Positions 46,901 to 56,685 of a stretch of DNA of 64,000 bases are shown here, piece by piece. Numbering within the stretch: the stretch's first letter is position 1; each line of letters opens with the position of its first letter. This DNA is from Favolaschia claudopus (Eukaryota; Basidiomycota; Agaricomycetes; Agaricales; Mycenaceae), in NCBI GenBank assembly GCA_037176885.1, contig JAWWNJ010000155.1, positions 124,001 to 188,000 of the forward strand, read 5' to 3'. Position numbers and translations under genes: made by a program. The notes below the pieces were generated by a model. It saw only the letters and a list, made by a program, of their open reading frames with translations, did not search any database and was not told where the DNA came from.

Positions 46901-47635
46901 TTCATGCGCTTAGGTAGGCGTCCGGAAGGTGCAGGGGATTCAAGGGGATCGATGGGGCGAGCTTTACGCTTCGGTAATGGTTGAACGGGTGACGTTGGAA
47001 TCAAAGTAGTTTCGGAGTTGTTCAGTTGAGAAGAGTTCAAAGGGGATGAGTTCAGGGAAGGAGATGAATTATTATTGTGTGTGTGAGGCGACGAAAACAA
47101 TGGATCTGCTCTAGGAGGAGACTGCATGAGAGACTCGTCTATATTATCGGCATAGCGGATGGGTGAAGCAAGCGAGGAGAATTCGGAGGACGGATAGTGG
47201 GAGTTGTATGATATGGGACGCTGTTCTGGAGGCTTTGCGGCGTTGAAGGACTCCCAGAACGAGTTGTAGGTAGTACTGGAGCCGGTCCGTAGCGATGGCC
47301 TCCACACAACGAAATTAGCACATAAAATAAGATGAGAGTGTAGCTAACGCACTGCGGTGAAGGTGGTCGATACCACGCAGCTGACCCGTAACTTTCCGTC
47401 GCCGAGAAAGACCCCACCGGTCGCGAATACGAGGTCGAGGAGGCACAAGGTAGAATGAGCCGAGCAGGCGATCCAAGCGGCTGAGTGTATGCAGAGAGGC
47501 GCCGATTATCCGCGGCTGGATCCTCAAGTATGAATTTGAGCGCCATTGAAGGGCATGGAGGTTGTGGTGGACGGAAGAAAGAGAAGCGACGCGTCGCGAC
47601 CCATATCCGGGCGTGGGACTATCTGCACGTGCCAT
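43910..47635 (-). CDS. DUF6589-family protein (1,174 aa), five exons
   Basis: Exons 47635-47349, 47299-46339, 46285-45225, 45173-44726 and 44677-43910 join in phase to 1,174 codons; introns are 49, 53, 51 and 48 nt. The N-terminal third is Ser/Pro/Asn-rich, with a basic KRKARP patch. The middle has a helical region (ELDWTLGDFLHHTFTHRDPE) and the signature part I associate with DUF6589: LLFVGGDGMSYNNLNLVKKY (about residue 660), WHTLWTDLCRIFETHWGPP (about 700), LGHSAKKIGR and DYYPSAQLLTLVHDVRMLDC. A proline run and an acidic C-terminus follow (HDSDWSEEDDSETEE). The buried GGDG...D/H residues look like an enzyme core; an RNase H-like transposase fold is a guess. It starts inside the right TIR; its 3' end faces the helicase 22 bp away. 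The family name is from recall. Confidence 0.8.
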
Positions 47636-47677
47636 CAAAATGTCACAAAATCCGAGGTCCTTGTTGACAGCTGCCAA
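47573..47677. repeat. Right TIR of the RecQ/DUF6589 element
   Basis: Complement of the left TIR; it contains CACGTG (47626-47631) and the start codon of the DUF6589 gene (47635-47633), so the first twenty or so codons of that gene are terminal-repeat sequence. Confidence 0.75.
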
Positions 47678-47683
47678 TGAAAT

Positions 47684-47749
47684 CAGACTCCATATAAAAA
47701 GATATATCGACTATCATATATCTCGTGGAGTCTGACTGCGGGAGACTAG
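47684..47749. repeat. Nested hairpin followed by CTAG
   Basis: Outer arms CAGACTCCA (47684-47692) and TGGAGTCTG (47726-47734) enclose inner arms GATATAT (47701-47707) and ATATATC (47716-47722). CTAG follows at 47746-47749, 11 nt after the hairpin. Helitrons end in a hairpin about 10-12 nt before CTRR, so this could be the displaced Helitron 3' end; the hairpin is longer than usual and the next base is C, not the expected T. Confidence 0.35.
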
Positions 47750-48920
47750 CCGAGACGTGGGAAGCGTCAAAAAGTCGCTCTTGACGCACCACTTCCACCA
47801 CACCCTTCACATGCTTCACAGCGCGATGGCTCGTCGATCCCGCAGAAACGCAAAGCTGGTGCCGATGAAGAGGATGAGGTAGGCTATTTGAACAGATCTG
47901 AAGCGAAGATTCTCACTGGCTCAAAGGCACCCTTAAATTCACCTCGACCCCGTCGCCGCCAGCGAGTACAATTGGATGCAGAACGGAATTCACAGAGTTG
48001 AATAGCAAGCTTCATTCTATTTATGGACGAAATTCATTTTGCAAGCTTACGGATCCCGGTGCGTAATGACGAACCCTTGGTACACTTATCCCTTTCTAAC
48101 TGGACTCAGCGAGCGTCTTTTTATCGAAGCGCCACCAAAATCTCAGTGCTACCTTCATTCAACCCTAAGCTATGGCTATTCTCCCTGACAGAGTTCAACT
48201 TGTGAGTGCTCCGATTTCAAGTTAGAATCATTCCTTACGCTACGCTAGCGACACTGCCAGTGCTGTATCTATGGCCCACTGGCGGCGCTCCGCCCTACAA
48301 GTCACAGTCGTAGCACTGCTCGCGCTGCTACATTCTAATGTGCGCAATGTCGAGTCGTCCAAATTGACTCTAACTGATATATTCTCCGACAAAGAGCATC
48401 CACACAATACATGCACATCTTGACTCGGTCACTTGTGACTTAGACTCCTTCTGAGTCATGTATTGCACACGTCTAATCTACTCATTCAAATGTACCGCTC
48501 TGAGCAAGGCTCTGAGAACTCTACTACTTCGTTATGTAAATGTGTGAATGTGTGATAGTGGGCCCTGCCGCGAAGCGGGCTACCGTGGATTATAATGGTC
48601 TTTCGGCTGAACTGACCGACATTCCGAAAGATTGCCGATCCTTTTCTATTGGAGCGGATTACCCCGGACCAATGGGAACAATCTCGGCAGTGGGCGTGAG
48701 CCGAAGGACCATGTATTCGGTGTGCTTAAGTTGAAGTCGAGACTGTTGGCAGTCACCCAGTGCGAAATCGCTTTGCAACCAGGTTGAGTGCGCACGTGTT
48801 CATCGGAGCGTTTGGTGAGCAAGAAGATCTAAATTCTTGAAGAACAACGTTTCGATCGGATGTACTAAAACAAAACTGATAAGGCCCAAGAGACAAGGTT
48901 GAATTTCCAGATCACTGACT
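47750..48920. other. Region without a supported gene
   Basis: A short frame near 47825-48001 (IPQKRKAGADEEDE, then PRPRRRQRVQL) has a Lys/Arg-rich then acidic character and stops at about 48001. It may be a gene tail cut off by insertions. The rest up to 48920 has no recognisable feature. Confidence 0.35.
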
Positions 48921-49484
48921 TTGGAGTCCGAACTCGTTCTTTTCGACACTTTGATCGATGAGGAAAACTCGATGGATCTGACCCTCAGGCTCCCGTTCTT
49001 CAACACCCTCACTCATCTCGAGTGTTTCGATTTCCGCCCGAATTCCGGCGCTTTTATCCGGAAACTACTGCGGTTACTCAAACTCACACACTTGGACAGT
49101 CCGGAGGAATATTTGCGCACAGCGGAACAAGACGGGCTGTTCGCTACGCTGGCCGATTGTTCCCGCATTCAAATTTTGTTATTGCAATGGGACGGAAACC
49201 CCCGGGCTTACGAGGCGATGAAGCAGCCTCATATTTATGATCCGGCGCGCATTGTCATCGCGCTGTCCTGCGGTTGGGAAGTTTGGGAGGCCGATGGTAT
49301 GTCAAATCGTTTTCAGCAAGTTAATTTTGTTTCTGTGCTGACGATAAAATTTACTTAACTTGCAGCGACTCGTTATTGGATTCAGGAAGACGGAATCGGG
49401 GCCACAGTCATATATATTGGGATATCCCGGCTTTTGATTCTCACAATTTGCTCACCGCAGCACGTCAACGTTTTCACCCTGTGA
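48921..49484 (+). pseudogene. F-box-like / leucine-rich protein, 3' fragment
   Basis: An open frame from 48921 reads LPFFNTLTHLECFDFR, then FIRKLLRLLKLTHLDSPEEY and LADCSRIQILLLQWDGN. This leucine-rich ending is like the family at 15945 and 28518. A 69-nt intron (49297-49365) leads in phase to a last exon (ATRYWIQEDGIG...) ending at 49484. No F-box start or upstream exons were found in the preceding 900 bp, so it looks 5'-truncated. Confidence 0.5.
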
Positions 49485-50179
49485 AGCGATTTACCTATGC
49501 GGTTACTTTCATCTACTGGGCAATCCTCTGATTTTAGTAACATTTCAATCGAGGTCTGAAAAGAACGCGCACCAACGTTCCACCCTCATCTTACCCGCTA
49601 TTCACTTCGAAGTTCGTCGAGATCTCGCTACAACGGTCGAGATAATGAACCGTGAGGACGCTGACAATTCCTCGCGGTGTTCGAGTGCGTGCCGCAAGGA
49701 TCCGTGGGCTCTATCTCAAAGTAGCTCGTCGTCAACGTAAAAATCATACGATATAATTCGATCTCGTACTTTGAAACCGATTTCTTACGGACCCCAATCC
49801 ACCCCAGCAAACTGACTTGCCCCAAAACACCAAGAAAGGCGAAATGAAGACGCAAATCGGCGGCGTTGTGTCAACCACTGCGAGAATGTTCTGCAAAGAA
49901 TGCCGTGGAGCACGGACGCTGCCCTGAATCGGTCACCCCAACTAAATGCATGGCAGGTACTGTAACTCAATTGCGAGACGGAACTCGTTAGCACGCTAGC
50001 ATGTGTGTAGCACTGACACCACTTCAAGCCGGGGAAAACCGGGGGTACGTATGAATAGGAAGCGCGCTGTAAGAGGAAGATTCGTCAGACACCGATGGAT
50101 GGGGCACCTCCCCACAGAATCGTACTTACCGTGACTCGAGTGATTAAGAATTTCGGAGGCGCAGCTGAGTCGGAGAAGA
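49485..50179. other. Intergenic region / promoter
   Basis: No gene supported. It serves as upstream region of the 50251 gene. Confidence 0.5.
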
Positions 50180-50186
50180 TATAAAA
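50180..50186 (+). promoter_or_regulatory. TATA box of the PEP mutase-like gene
   Basis: TATAAAA, 71 bp upstream of ATG 50251. Confidence 0.55.
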
Positions 50187-50250
50187 GGACGGTTGAGTAG
50201 CGCATACAATATTCACAAACTCATTCACTCACAAAGCATACATTCATACA

Positions 50251-51030
50251 ATGGACCGTTCATCCCAAAACACCCTCGCTCAGAAATTCGCTGCGATGCA
50301 CAACCCCAAGGATCTCCTCATGCTCTGCAACGCCTTCGACGGTGGCAGCGCTCAGGCCCTCGCCAACAACCCTCGCGCGAAAGCTATCGCCAGCGCCAGC
50401 TACGCCGTCGCCATCGTCATCGGCACACAAGACGAGGCCCTGACCCTCGAGGAAAACTTGCGCGGAGTACAACCCATCATCGCTGCGGGCATCAAGGCGG
50501 GGAAGCCCGTGACGATTGATTTGCAGGATGGATATGGCGCGCAGCTCGCGAGGGCGATCGAGGAGGTGATCAAGATGGGCGCAGTGGGGTGTAATATCGA
50601 AGATTTTAGTCGGGAGAAGGGCGGGCTTTGGTCGGTCGAGGAAGCTGCGGCGAGGATCAAGCATGCAAAGGAAGCCGCTGCGAAGTGTGGCTTGCCTGAC
50701 TTTGTCGTCAACGCTCGCATCGACGCCCTGTTCCAGGAGATCGATGGTGGGATGGAGGTTGTCATTCAGAGGGGAAAGGCGTACCTGGCTGCGGGAGCGA
50801 CGACTGTGTTCGTGTGGGGCGGTCCCGGTGGGAGAGGCGTTTCGTCGGAGGAGATCAAGAGGCTTGTGAAGGAGTTTGATGGGATGTTGAATGTAGGCTT
50901 GCATCTTGGGGAGGGATTTCTCAAGAAAGAGGAGATTCAAGCTTTGGGAGTGGCGAGAGTTTCGATGGGTCCGGGGCCGTATGGTGCGGTGATCCATGCT
51001 TTCTCGAATTTGATCGATGGTATCTTGTAA
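50251..51030 (+). CDS. Isocitrate lyase / PEP mutase superfamily enzyme (259 aa)
   Basis: A single uninterrupted exon with the superfamily's (beta-alpha)8 pattern. Members make or break C-C or P-C bonds next to a carboxylate, using Mg2+ (PEP mutase, oxaloacetate hydrolase, methylisocitrate lyase). Visible sites: LCNAFDGGSAQAL near the N-terminus; VTIDLQDGYG, equivalent to the DxDxGYG metal loop but with the aspartates at positions 1 and 4; VGCNIEDF; VVNARIDAL, equivalent to NARTD; FVWGGPGG; and a C-terminal helix pair. The KKCGH loop of isocitrate lyases and the EDK...NS loop of true PEP mutases are absent, so the reaction is not predictable. Probably cytosolic: no signal sequence. The lack of introns, unlike all neighbours, may hint at transfer or retro-copying. 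Confidence 0.85.
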   Translation: MDRSSQNTLAQKFAAMHNPKDLLMLCNAFDGGSAQALANNPRAKAIASASYAVAIVIGTQDEALTLEENLRGVQPIIAAGIKAGKPVTIDLQDGYGAQLARAIEEVIKMGAVGCNIEDFSREKGGLWSVEEAAARIKHAKEAAAKCGLPDFVVNARIDALFQEIDGGMEVVIQRGKAYLAAGATTVFVWGGPGGRGVSSEEIKRLVKEFDGMLNVGLHLGEGFLKKEEIQALGVARVSMGPGPYGAVIHAFSNLIDGIL

Positions 51031-51895
51031 CTAGGTACTCATTAGCGTTGCGAGTATAATCTATAAAGCATCACTCAGTAAAACAACAGATGTTTTTGAG
51101 AAAACTCAGGGTCAAGTGTTCCGACGTCACCGTCAAAGAATGAGCTGTACAGCCTGTAACATCGCGTTATAACCCATCCCCAGTTGCAAACTTCTATCCA
51201 TAAATGACAAGGCTATTGGGCATAGTAAGCAGTCATATTCTGCCAATTCGGAGATGCTGGTACTGCCATGGTACACTCAGCACTGTCGGTAGCAAGCGCT
51301 AGCGTTCGCCGCAAGTTCGCCGTTCAAGTTAACGAAGATTGTACATACCAGTTCCAGTGGAAAGAGAAGCTGAGTTAAGGACTAGCCCGACATAAGTATC
51401 ATGGTTGCATAACCCGGCCAGAATGGTGCCAACGATGTAATATGGCTGGATGCTGGTAGAGGGAGAGGTAAAATCCAATGTCACGTTCGGTCACGTACTG
51501 AGTCACTTTGTTATCGGGCGGAGTCCGAACATCGGACTCTTCTCCGAACGTCCGAAACAACAGGGTTGCAAAAGTTGAAAGGAAGGAATTTCGAAGAAAA
51601 AAAATCAAGTCAACCCAGTAAAGGAGCCTAGTCAGTAAATCACACCTGGTGCCCCTATTGAGTCACCTTGATATTGAATCGGTCGGGTAAGGTATTTATC
51701 GTCTTGTATCTTTCACTCCAGACTTGATGTTATAAGCTTTAACGGTAACCCCTCCACCTCGTTCTATTACTATGTCAAGGGACTTGAAGTCACAGTCGCC
51801 ACAGCAATCACAGACTACCAACATGATCCGACAATTACACACCCTCCTCAATTCTTCGCAATTGATTCCTTTCAGTTTCCACCATGGTAATTTGC
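51031..51895. other. Intergenic region
   Basis: Between two convergent genes. No gene supported. Confidence 0.5.
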
Positions 51896-54412
51896 TCAAA
51901 CGGCGCGTCCAACACCCGCATCCACCGGTTTGACCACAGTGACCAACAACGGAAGTTCCGGCTCCTCGAGGTGCTCACGTCCAGGCAACGCAGGATTTTG
52001 CATCAGCGACAGCCGCCATACAATGTTCTCCTGCCCCGGAGCGGGAGAGAACTCAAAGTTCTCAATGAGGGAAATCAGGACGGCTTCTACGTAGTGCAAG
52101 TTAACATGGAAGAGAAGTGGGTTTGATTAGAAGACGAACTAAGCTCAACTTCAGCATATTTCATTCCTAGAAGCAGAAAGGTCAGTCATGGTGTTAAAGC
52201 AACGAATGAACAAAATTGATGCCAACCGATGCACGACCGACTCCCGCCCAAGAATGATAACCTACATGAAAGGAAAAAGCACGCTTGATCAGGCCACCCT
52301 TGTGAATAGCAACATGCACGCACGTATGAGAAAACGCCCCCGGAACCGCGGCCTTATCCACAGACTCGGGCAACCCCTCAATCCAGCGCTCGGGCCTCCA
52401 CTTATCTGCGTCCGGGCCCCAGATATCCGGGTCGCGATTGACAGCCTCAATGGACACCAATACGGTTTGGCCTTTGGCGATGGGAAGCTCAGAGACAAAG
52501 TCGCCGTTGGTGAGTTGGACCGGGGCACCGAGAGGGATGCTGATTGCTTCCGTTGCGCTGTTAAATTGATTGAGACGGGTTTCGTTTTAGATAAAGGGTA
52601 ATTAGGAGACACCGACGTCCGGTTTTGGAACGGCACTGGCGCGTAGAGACGTAGCGTCTCGCGGTAGACAGCGTCAAGGAACGCTAAGTGCAATTCGACG
52701 TGAGCGCAAAAAAGAATATTAATCAAGTGCAGAGGGACGTACGGAGAGCTGTAACAGCACGGAAATCAAGCTGATCTACGGTGTTCACTCGTGCCTTCGC
52801 GAGTTCCTCGCGCAGCTGGCGTTGACGCGGAAGGTCATGCGCGAGACAGTACAGTAGACGCGCGAGCGCAGATGACATGGTGTCGTGTCCCGCTGAGATG
52901 AACGTCCCCATCTGACCCAACACCTCCTCATCGGTCAAACTCTCCTTCTCGCTCGCCGTAGCTGCCATGTTTGCTTTCACTGTTAATCAGAAATGAAACA
53001 TTAGATTCCTTCTTTTGATGAAGTATGAGGACAGGAAGGAAGGAAGGCCCGGGAGATTACGCACTCAACACACTCATCACGTCTTTCCCTGCACCGATCT
53101 GTGCAGCCGTCTCTGCGTCACCAGCAAGCAGCGCAGCCTTCTTCTCCGCGTAAAGTTTCTCGCAGTTGCCTTGGATTGTCTCGACGACGCGGCGCACCTT
53201 TTGCGCGCGAGGGACGGGAACAACTTTAGCGAGGGTGTGTTGGAGCCAGAGAGGAAGGTTGCGCATGCACCAGATACAGATTGGCATGAATTTGCGGAGG
53301 GGATAAACAGTATATCTGCGTGTATTTCGTGAGCGGTGAGGAGAAATTCAAGAGAAACGACCATCATTTGATGAAGTCGAAGGAAGAGTCCAAGATGGAA
53401 GAAGAGAAGTATGAAGGAAGAAAAGACGTACGGCAGTTCGCGAACGGCAATCATGAAGTCGTTGTCCTCCGTCTCATCGTTGAGAGCATCAAACGAGTAT
53501 CCGAGTGATCCGATACCGACACCTTCCAGTGCCGCGCGCGAGGCCCACTTCCAGAGATCAATCACTGCCGCGGGCTGCCCGTTCTCGGATCGTTTAATTC
53601 CCTTGGCGGCGTCGGCGGCGAAACCAGCGTTGACACGGGCTCGGATGACGGTGGCGAGTTGAGAGGCAATGCTCCAAAAGGTTGGGGTGAGTGCGCGAAC
53701 GTGGGCTGCGCCGAAGAGCGGTTGGATCATCTTTCGTTGCCTGGAGTGCCCATTGATTGGGTTAATCACATCCATGCATGAAGTGGAAAACATACTTTTT
53801 GTGGATGTCACCGCGGACGGAGATGAGCCCTGGGCCGAAACAATAATGAAACTCGCTGTGGAATAGGCAATCCGTAAGAACTCGAATATTGACTGATTCA
53901 TAGAAAGGCACGCACGAAGTCATGGCGGGCGTCTCGTCAAAGACATGCGTGTCACGGACAAGTACATGGGTCAGTGCCCGGGTGTCTGAAAGCCACACTT
54001 GTTCCTCCTGAAAGATCCGCGACTTAGTCGTGCTGGACCTATTGTATGAATGAAGGGACCTACCCCAGCAAACATGTGGATCTTGAACGCGCGGCCGTAC
54101 GTCTCAGAAATTGCATGGTGGTAGGCGAATCCGCGTGGGGCATTATATAGGTCCGGAGTGTTTCCTGCAACGATACTTTCAGCAGTGAAACACATCTATA
54201 AAGATAGAAAGCTCACCCAAGAGAAAGGAAGATGGCGGAGGCCCGCGAAGAGGAACGAGACATTTGATTGCATGACGGCGCCAAGCTGCATAGAGACCCC
54301 ATACGACGAGGAGGGTGCCACCGACTAAATATAGTTGCGAGCGTGTTATGGAATGTGCAGTGAACTCGGAGGGCGAGTCCAAAGAGTTGGGGAGGCTGGC
54401 TAGGTCAATCAT
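51896..54412 (-). CDS. Cytochrome P450 monooxygenase
   Basis: A multi-exon gene starting at ATG 54412 with a membrane anchor (SQLYLVGGTLLVVWGLYAAW) and a hinge LRGPPPSSFLLG. Family stretches: YGRAFKIHMFAG, FGPGLISVRGDIHKK joined to QRKMIQPLFGAAHV, and LWKWASRAALEGVGIGSLGY. The I-helix oxygen-binding motif is FISAGHDTMSSAL (near 52880). The K-helix is YRETLRLYAPVP (about 52640), then EAISIPL-type beta strands, DPDIWGPDADKWRPERW, and the heme loop FLGGSRSCIGW with the ligand Cys near 52230. The last exons read MKYAEVELKAVLISLIENFE. The splice just after CIGW has no clean canonical donor, so a small defect there is possible. About ten introns. The CYP family is not assigned; the sequence is not CYP63-like. 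Typical role: oxidation of a small lipophilic compound at the ER membrane. Confidence 0.83.
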
Positions 54413-55838
54413 AGGGTTGTTTGGTGTGTTCAGGGCAAAAGATGTAGACGTTCGAGGTCAAGGATGCCCGTTAAATCATTGTGATCCAGACTACACATCA
54501 TCACTAAAGATCTCGCTCGGCGGAGAAAGATTTGGGCCAAATAATAGATAGCAATATCTGGACGCAGCCCCGTGGAGTTCGGTAGCGGAATTGAAGTCCA
54601 ACCCTAGAGGGATCATCATGGAAGGAAGCAAGTGCAGAGCGTTACGATGTGACTCAGTGATAACCATGTTCATTGATGCGATGAACGAGCTCGCGAGAAT
54701 TGCATCCCGATGCCGCGGTTCCCAAAGATATCGTCGTTTGAACAAGGTCCATGCTCGGTGCAACACACAGTAGAGTCTGCTCACAGAGGACCCGGGATTG
54801 GCGTACACGCCAGGGAATGCCAACATGAATAGACCTGAGCGATGCGTAGTCAACTTCTCTCCCGAGCCTTCGATCGACTTACCTGGGTTGAAGATTTTTC
54901 GCGCAGGAGGCCATTGTTCTGGAAACGTAAAACTTCCGCAGTTGTGCTCACTTGACGAAAAATATCTGTGAAGGCGCAAGCGGGTACGAAGATAGGCGCC
55001 GGTTTGAAGAGCTCGTGTGCCCCAAAGAATCGGATTCGAAATGTAAGGTGACGACTCGCTTAATCGGAGACAGCGGAAGGAAAACATTGAGGTGCAGTCG
55101 AAATCACTCGATAAAATTTTAAGATGATGCAGCCAATTGAAGGATAAGAACCCACATGGAGATTCGTCATCATCCGATTAGCACAGTCAGAGCACTAGCA
55201 CGCGACACTGGGGTGGGAAGGAAGGAAGCAAAATTACACGGCACGGTCCCAGTGAGGAACGCCGGGGCCCAGGGAGTAACTGGGAATAATATGGCTTGCG
55301 TGAACGCTCGGGAAGATACCGATGCGCTTACATTACGGCCGCGGTGAATGACCAATGAAGTGAATTAAGATGGATGCTACGCGCCCACAATATCAGTATC
55401 CTCGCATGGTAATCATAGTTGATGGCTCGTAGACTTACGAAGACATCGAAGCCAACTGTCATGATTGCTTCCCGACATGAAACGGGACCAATTTCCCTTG
55501 TCGTCATTCGTATCCGTCTGTAGAGCGCCTGCGACACGAAGAATATGGCGAAGATAGAACCAGTTCCTGAGAAGTTTTGTGGGCGGCGGGCAAAAAGACA
55601 AACCTTTCGGGTATATGCGGGTCGTCTGAGTCGAATGAATTACGGCCATCCACATACTCACCATTGCCAGTGGAATCACTTGACATGCAACGCATCTTCT
55701 AACAAAAGTCAAACAACAAGGGAACTCGATTCCAACACACCAAATGGGTATCCTGCTTCCCAGCTGTAAGAAAACAAGCGCGGGCAGCTATCAAAGCAAA
55801 TGTGCGCTTTGCCGCCGACGGCGCTCGTCGAAACTTGG
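54413..55838. other. Possible unassigned multi-exon gene (minus)
   Basis: Minus-strand frames at 55712-55328 and 55087-54491 contain hydrophobic stretches (IFAIFFVSQALYRRIRM, ASSFIASMNMVITES) with plausible GTGAGT/GTAAGT sites between them. They might be exons of a membrane protein. I could not assemble a coherent model or recognise a family. Confidence 0.2.
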
Positions 55839-55844
55839 CAGAAG

Positions 55845-56275
55845 CCAAGGGGCACCCATCCTTAAAATCCTGGACACGGGGTCGGAAAACTGACTTAAGG
55901 CTCCCTCGACCCCCACCCCTCCTACGTAAGTGTTACATAAGCCCCGAAACGGGTAATTCCCATCAAAAACTGAGAAAATTTGTACAAGTTTTGCCGTGAT
56001 TTGGACAGTATCAGTACAGTTCCAGGACACTTTAGTGCTCAAATTTGGTATCCCACACATTTTTGAATTTTCCTGACCAAAACTTGTCGTTCGGGTTTGG
56101 CCGAGGGACACCCAATATATTATGTAATCAAATATTTTTATCACTTTTTTTCTGACCTTCGGAAACGTGTTTTCAGACCAATCCAAGGTTAGGTCGGAGA
56201 AATGGAATAAGGCGACCCAGACCCCCACCCCCCTCCTAGCCGGTGTCTCGGGTTTTGCCGGTGGGTGCCCCTTGG
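55845..56275. mobile_element. MITE-like element, 431 bp
   Basis: Ends are CCAAGGGGCACCCA and its complement (14 bp perfect, then imperfect pairing for about 25 more). The hexamer CAGAAG is duplicated exactly on both sides (55839-55844 and 56276-56281). The inside has no coding capacity: a 145-codon minus frame runs through it and past its left end without any motif. C-rich blocks (GACCCCCACCCC) lie near both ends. Confidence 0.72.
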
Positions 56276-56685
56276 CAGAAGCTGGAAAAACGGGCTGAGA
56301 CTTTTTCTGTCATGGTGCCTGATGGTTACAGGATTGGGTAGAAAACCCGATTCTATGAAGGATACGAGAAAAAAAAATGCGCCTTACTCGGCATGATGCT
56401 TGCTGAAGAAGGTCTTTGGCCCACGAAGGTGAGGAGGAGGAGAGTCACGTCACACCGGACACGTACGTCACATCTCCAGATTGCCTTATTTGAAACCGTG
56501 AGAAATATTATTTTGGACAAATAAACAAGAAATAAATGGTAATCCTTCAAAATAAAATAAGGGGGAGAGGGCGAATGTACAGCTTATCTTGATCGTGATT
56601 TCGGGGTACAAAAAATGGAAATACTGTACAAACGGGAATGCTCGTTTCGTTACATTGTACGGAAATTCGAATCCTAACCTAAGTA
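56276..56685. other. Intergenic region
   Basis: No gene supported; AT-rich 3' flank of the amine oxidase gene. Confidence 0.5.

Larger units (their letters stand above)
41430..47677. mobile_element. TIR-bounded element with RecQ-like helicase and DUF6589 genes
   Basis: A 6.25-kb unit flanked by imperfect inverted repeats of about 105 bp (41430-41536 and 47573-47677). The ends read TTGGC(G/A)(C/G)CTGTCAA, followed by CAAGGACCTCGGATTT on both sides. Inside are two intact convergent genes whose stops are 22 bp apart: a RecQ-like helicase (+) and a DUF6589 protein (-). No other gene fits. Only a weak target duplication is seen (TG on both sides; TGTAAT/TGAAAT nearby). The layout (self-contained, TIR-ended, two intact genes, inserted beside a Helitron) is what a DNA transposon should look like; which of the two proteins is the transposase is unknown. 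Confidence 0.75.

Noticed and set aside
45221..47307. DUF6589 region as three separate genes
   Set aside because: Introns of 48-53 nt join all pieces in phase into one 1,174-codon frame.
41420..47690. 8-bp target duplication at the RecQ/DUF6589 element
   Set aside because: TGTAATTG against TGAAATCA matches at only five of eight positions; not convincing.
55791..56228. 145-codon minus-strand frame
   Set aside because: Lies mostly within the 431-bp MITE and crosses its border; no motif.
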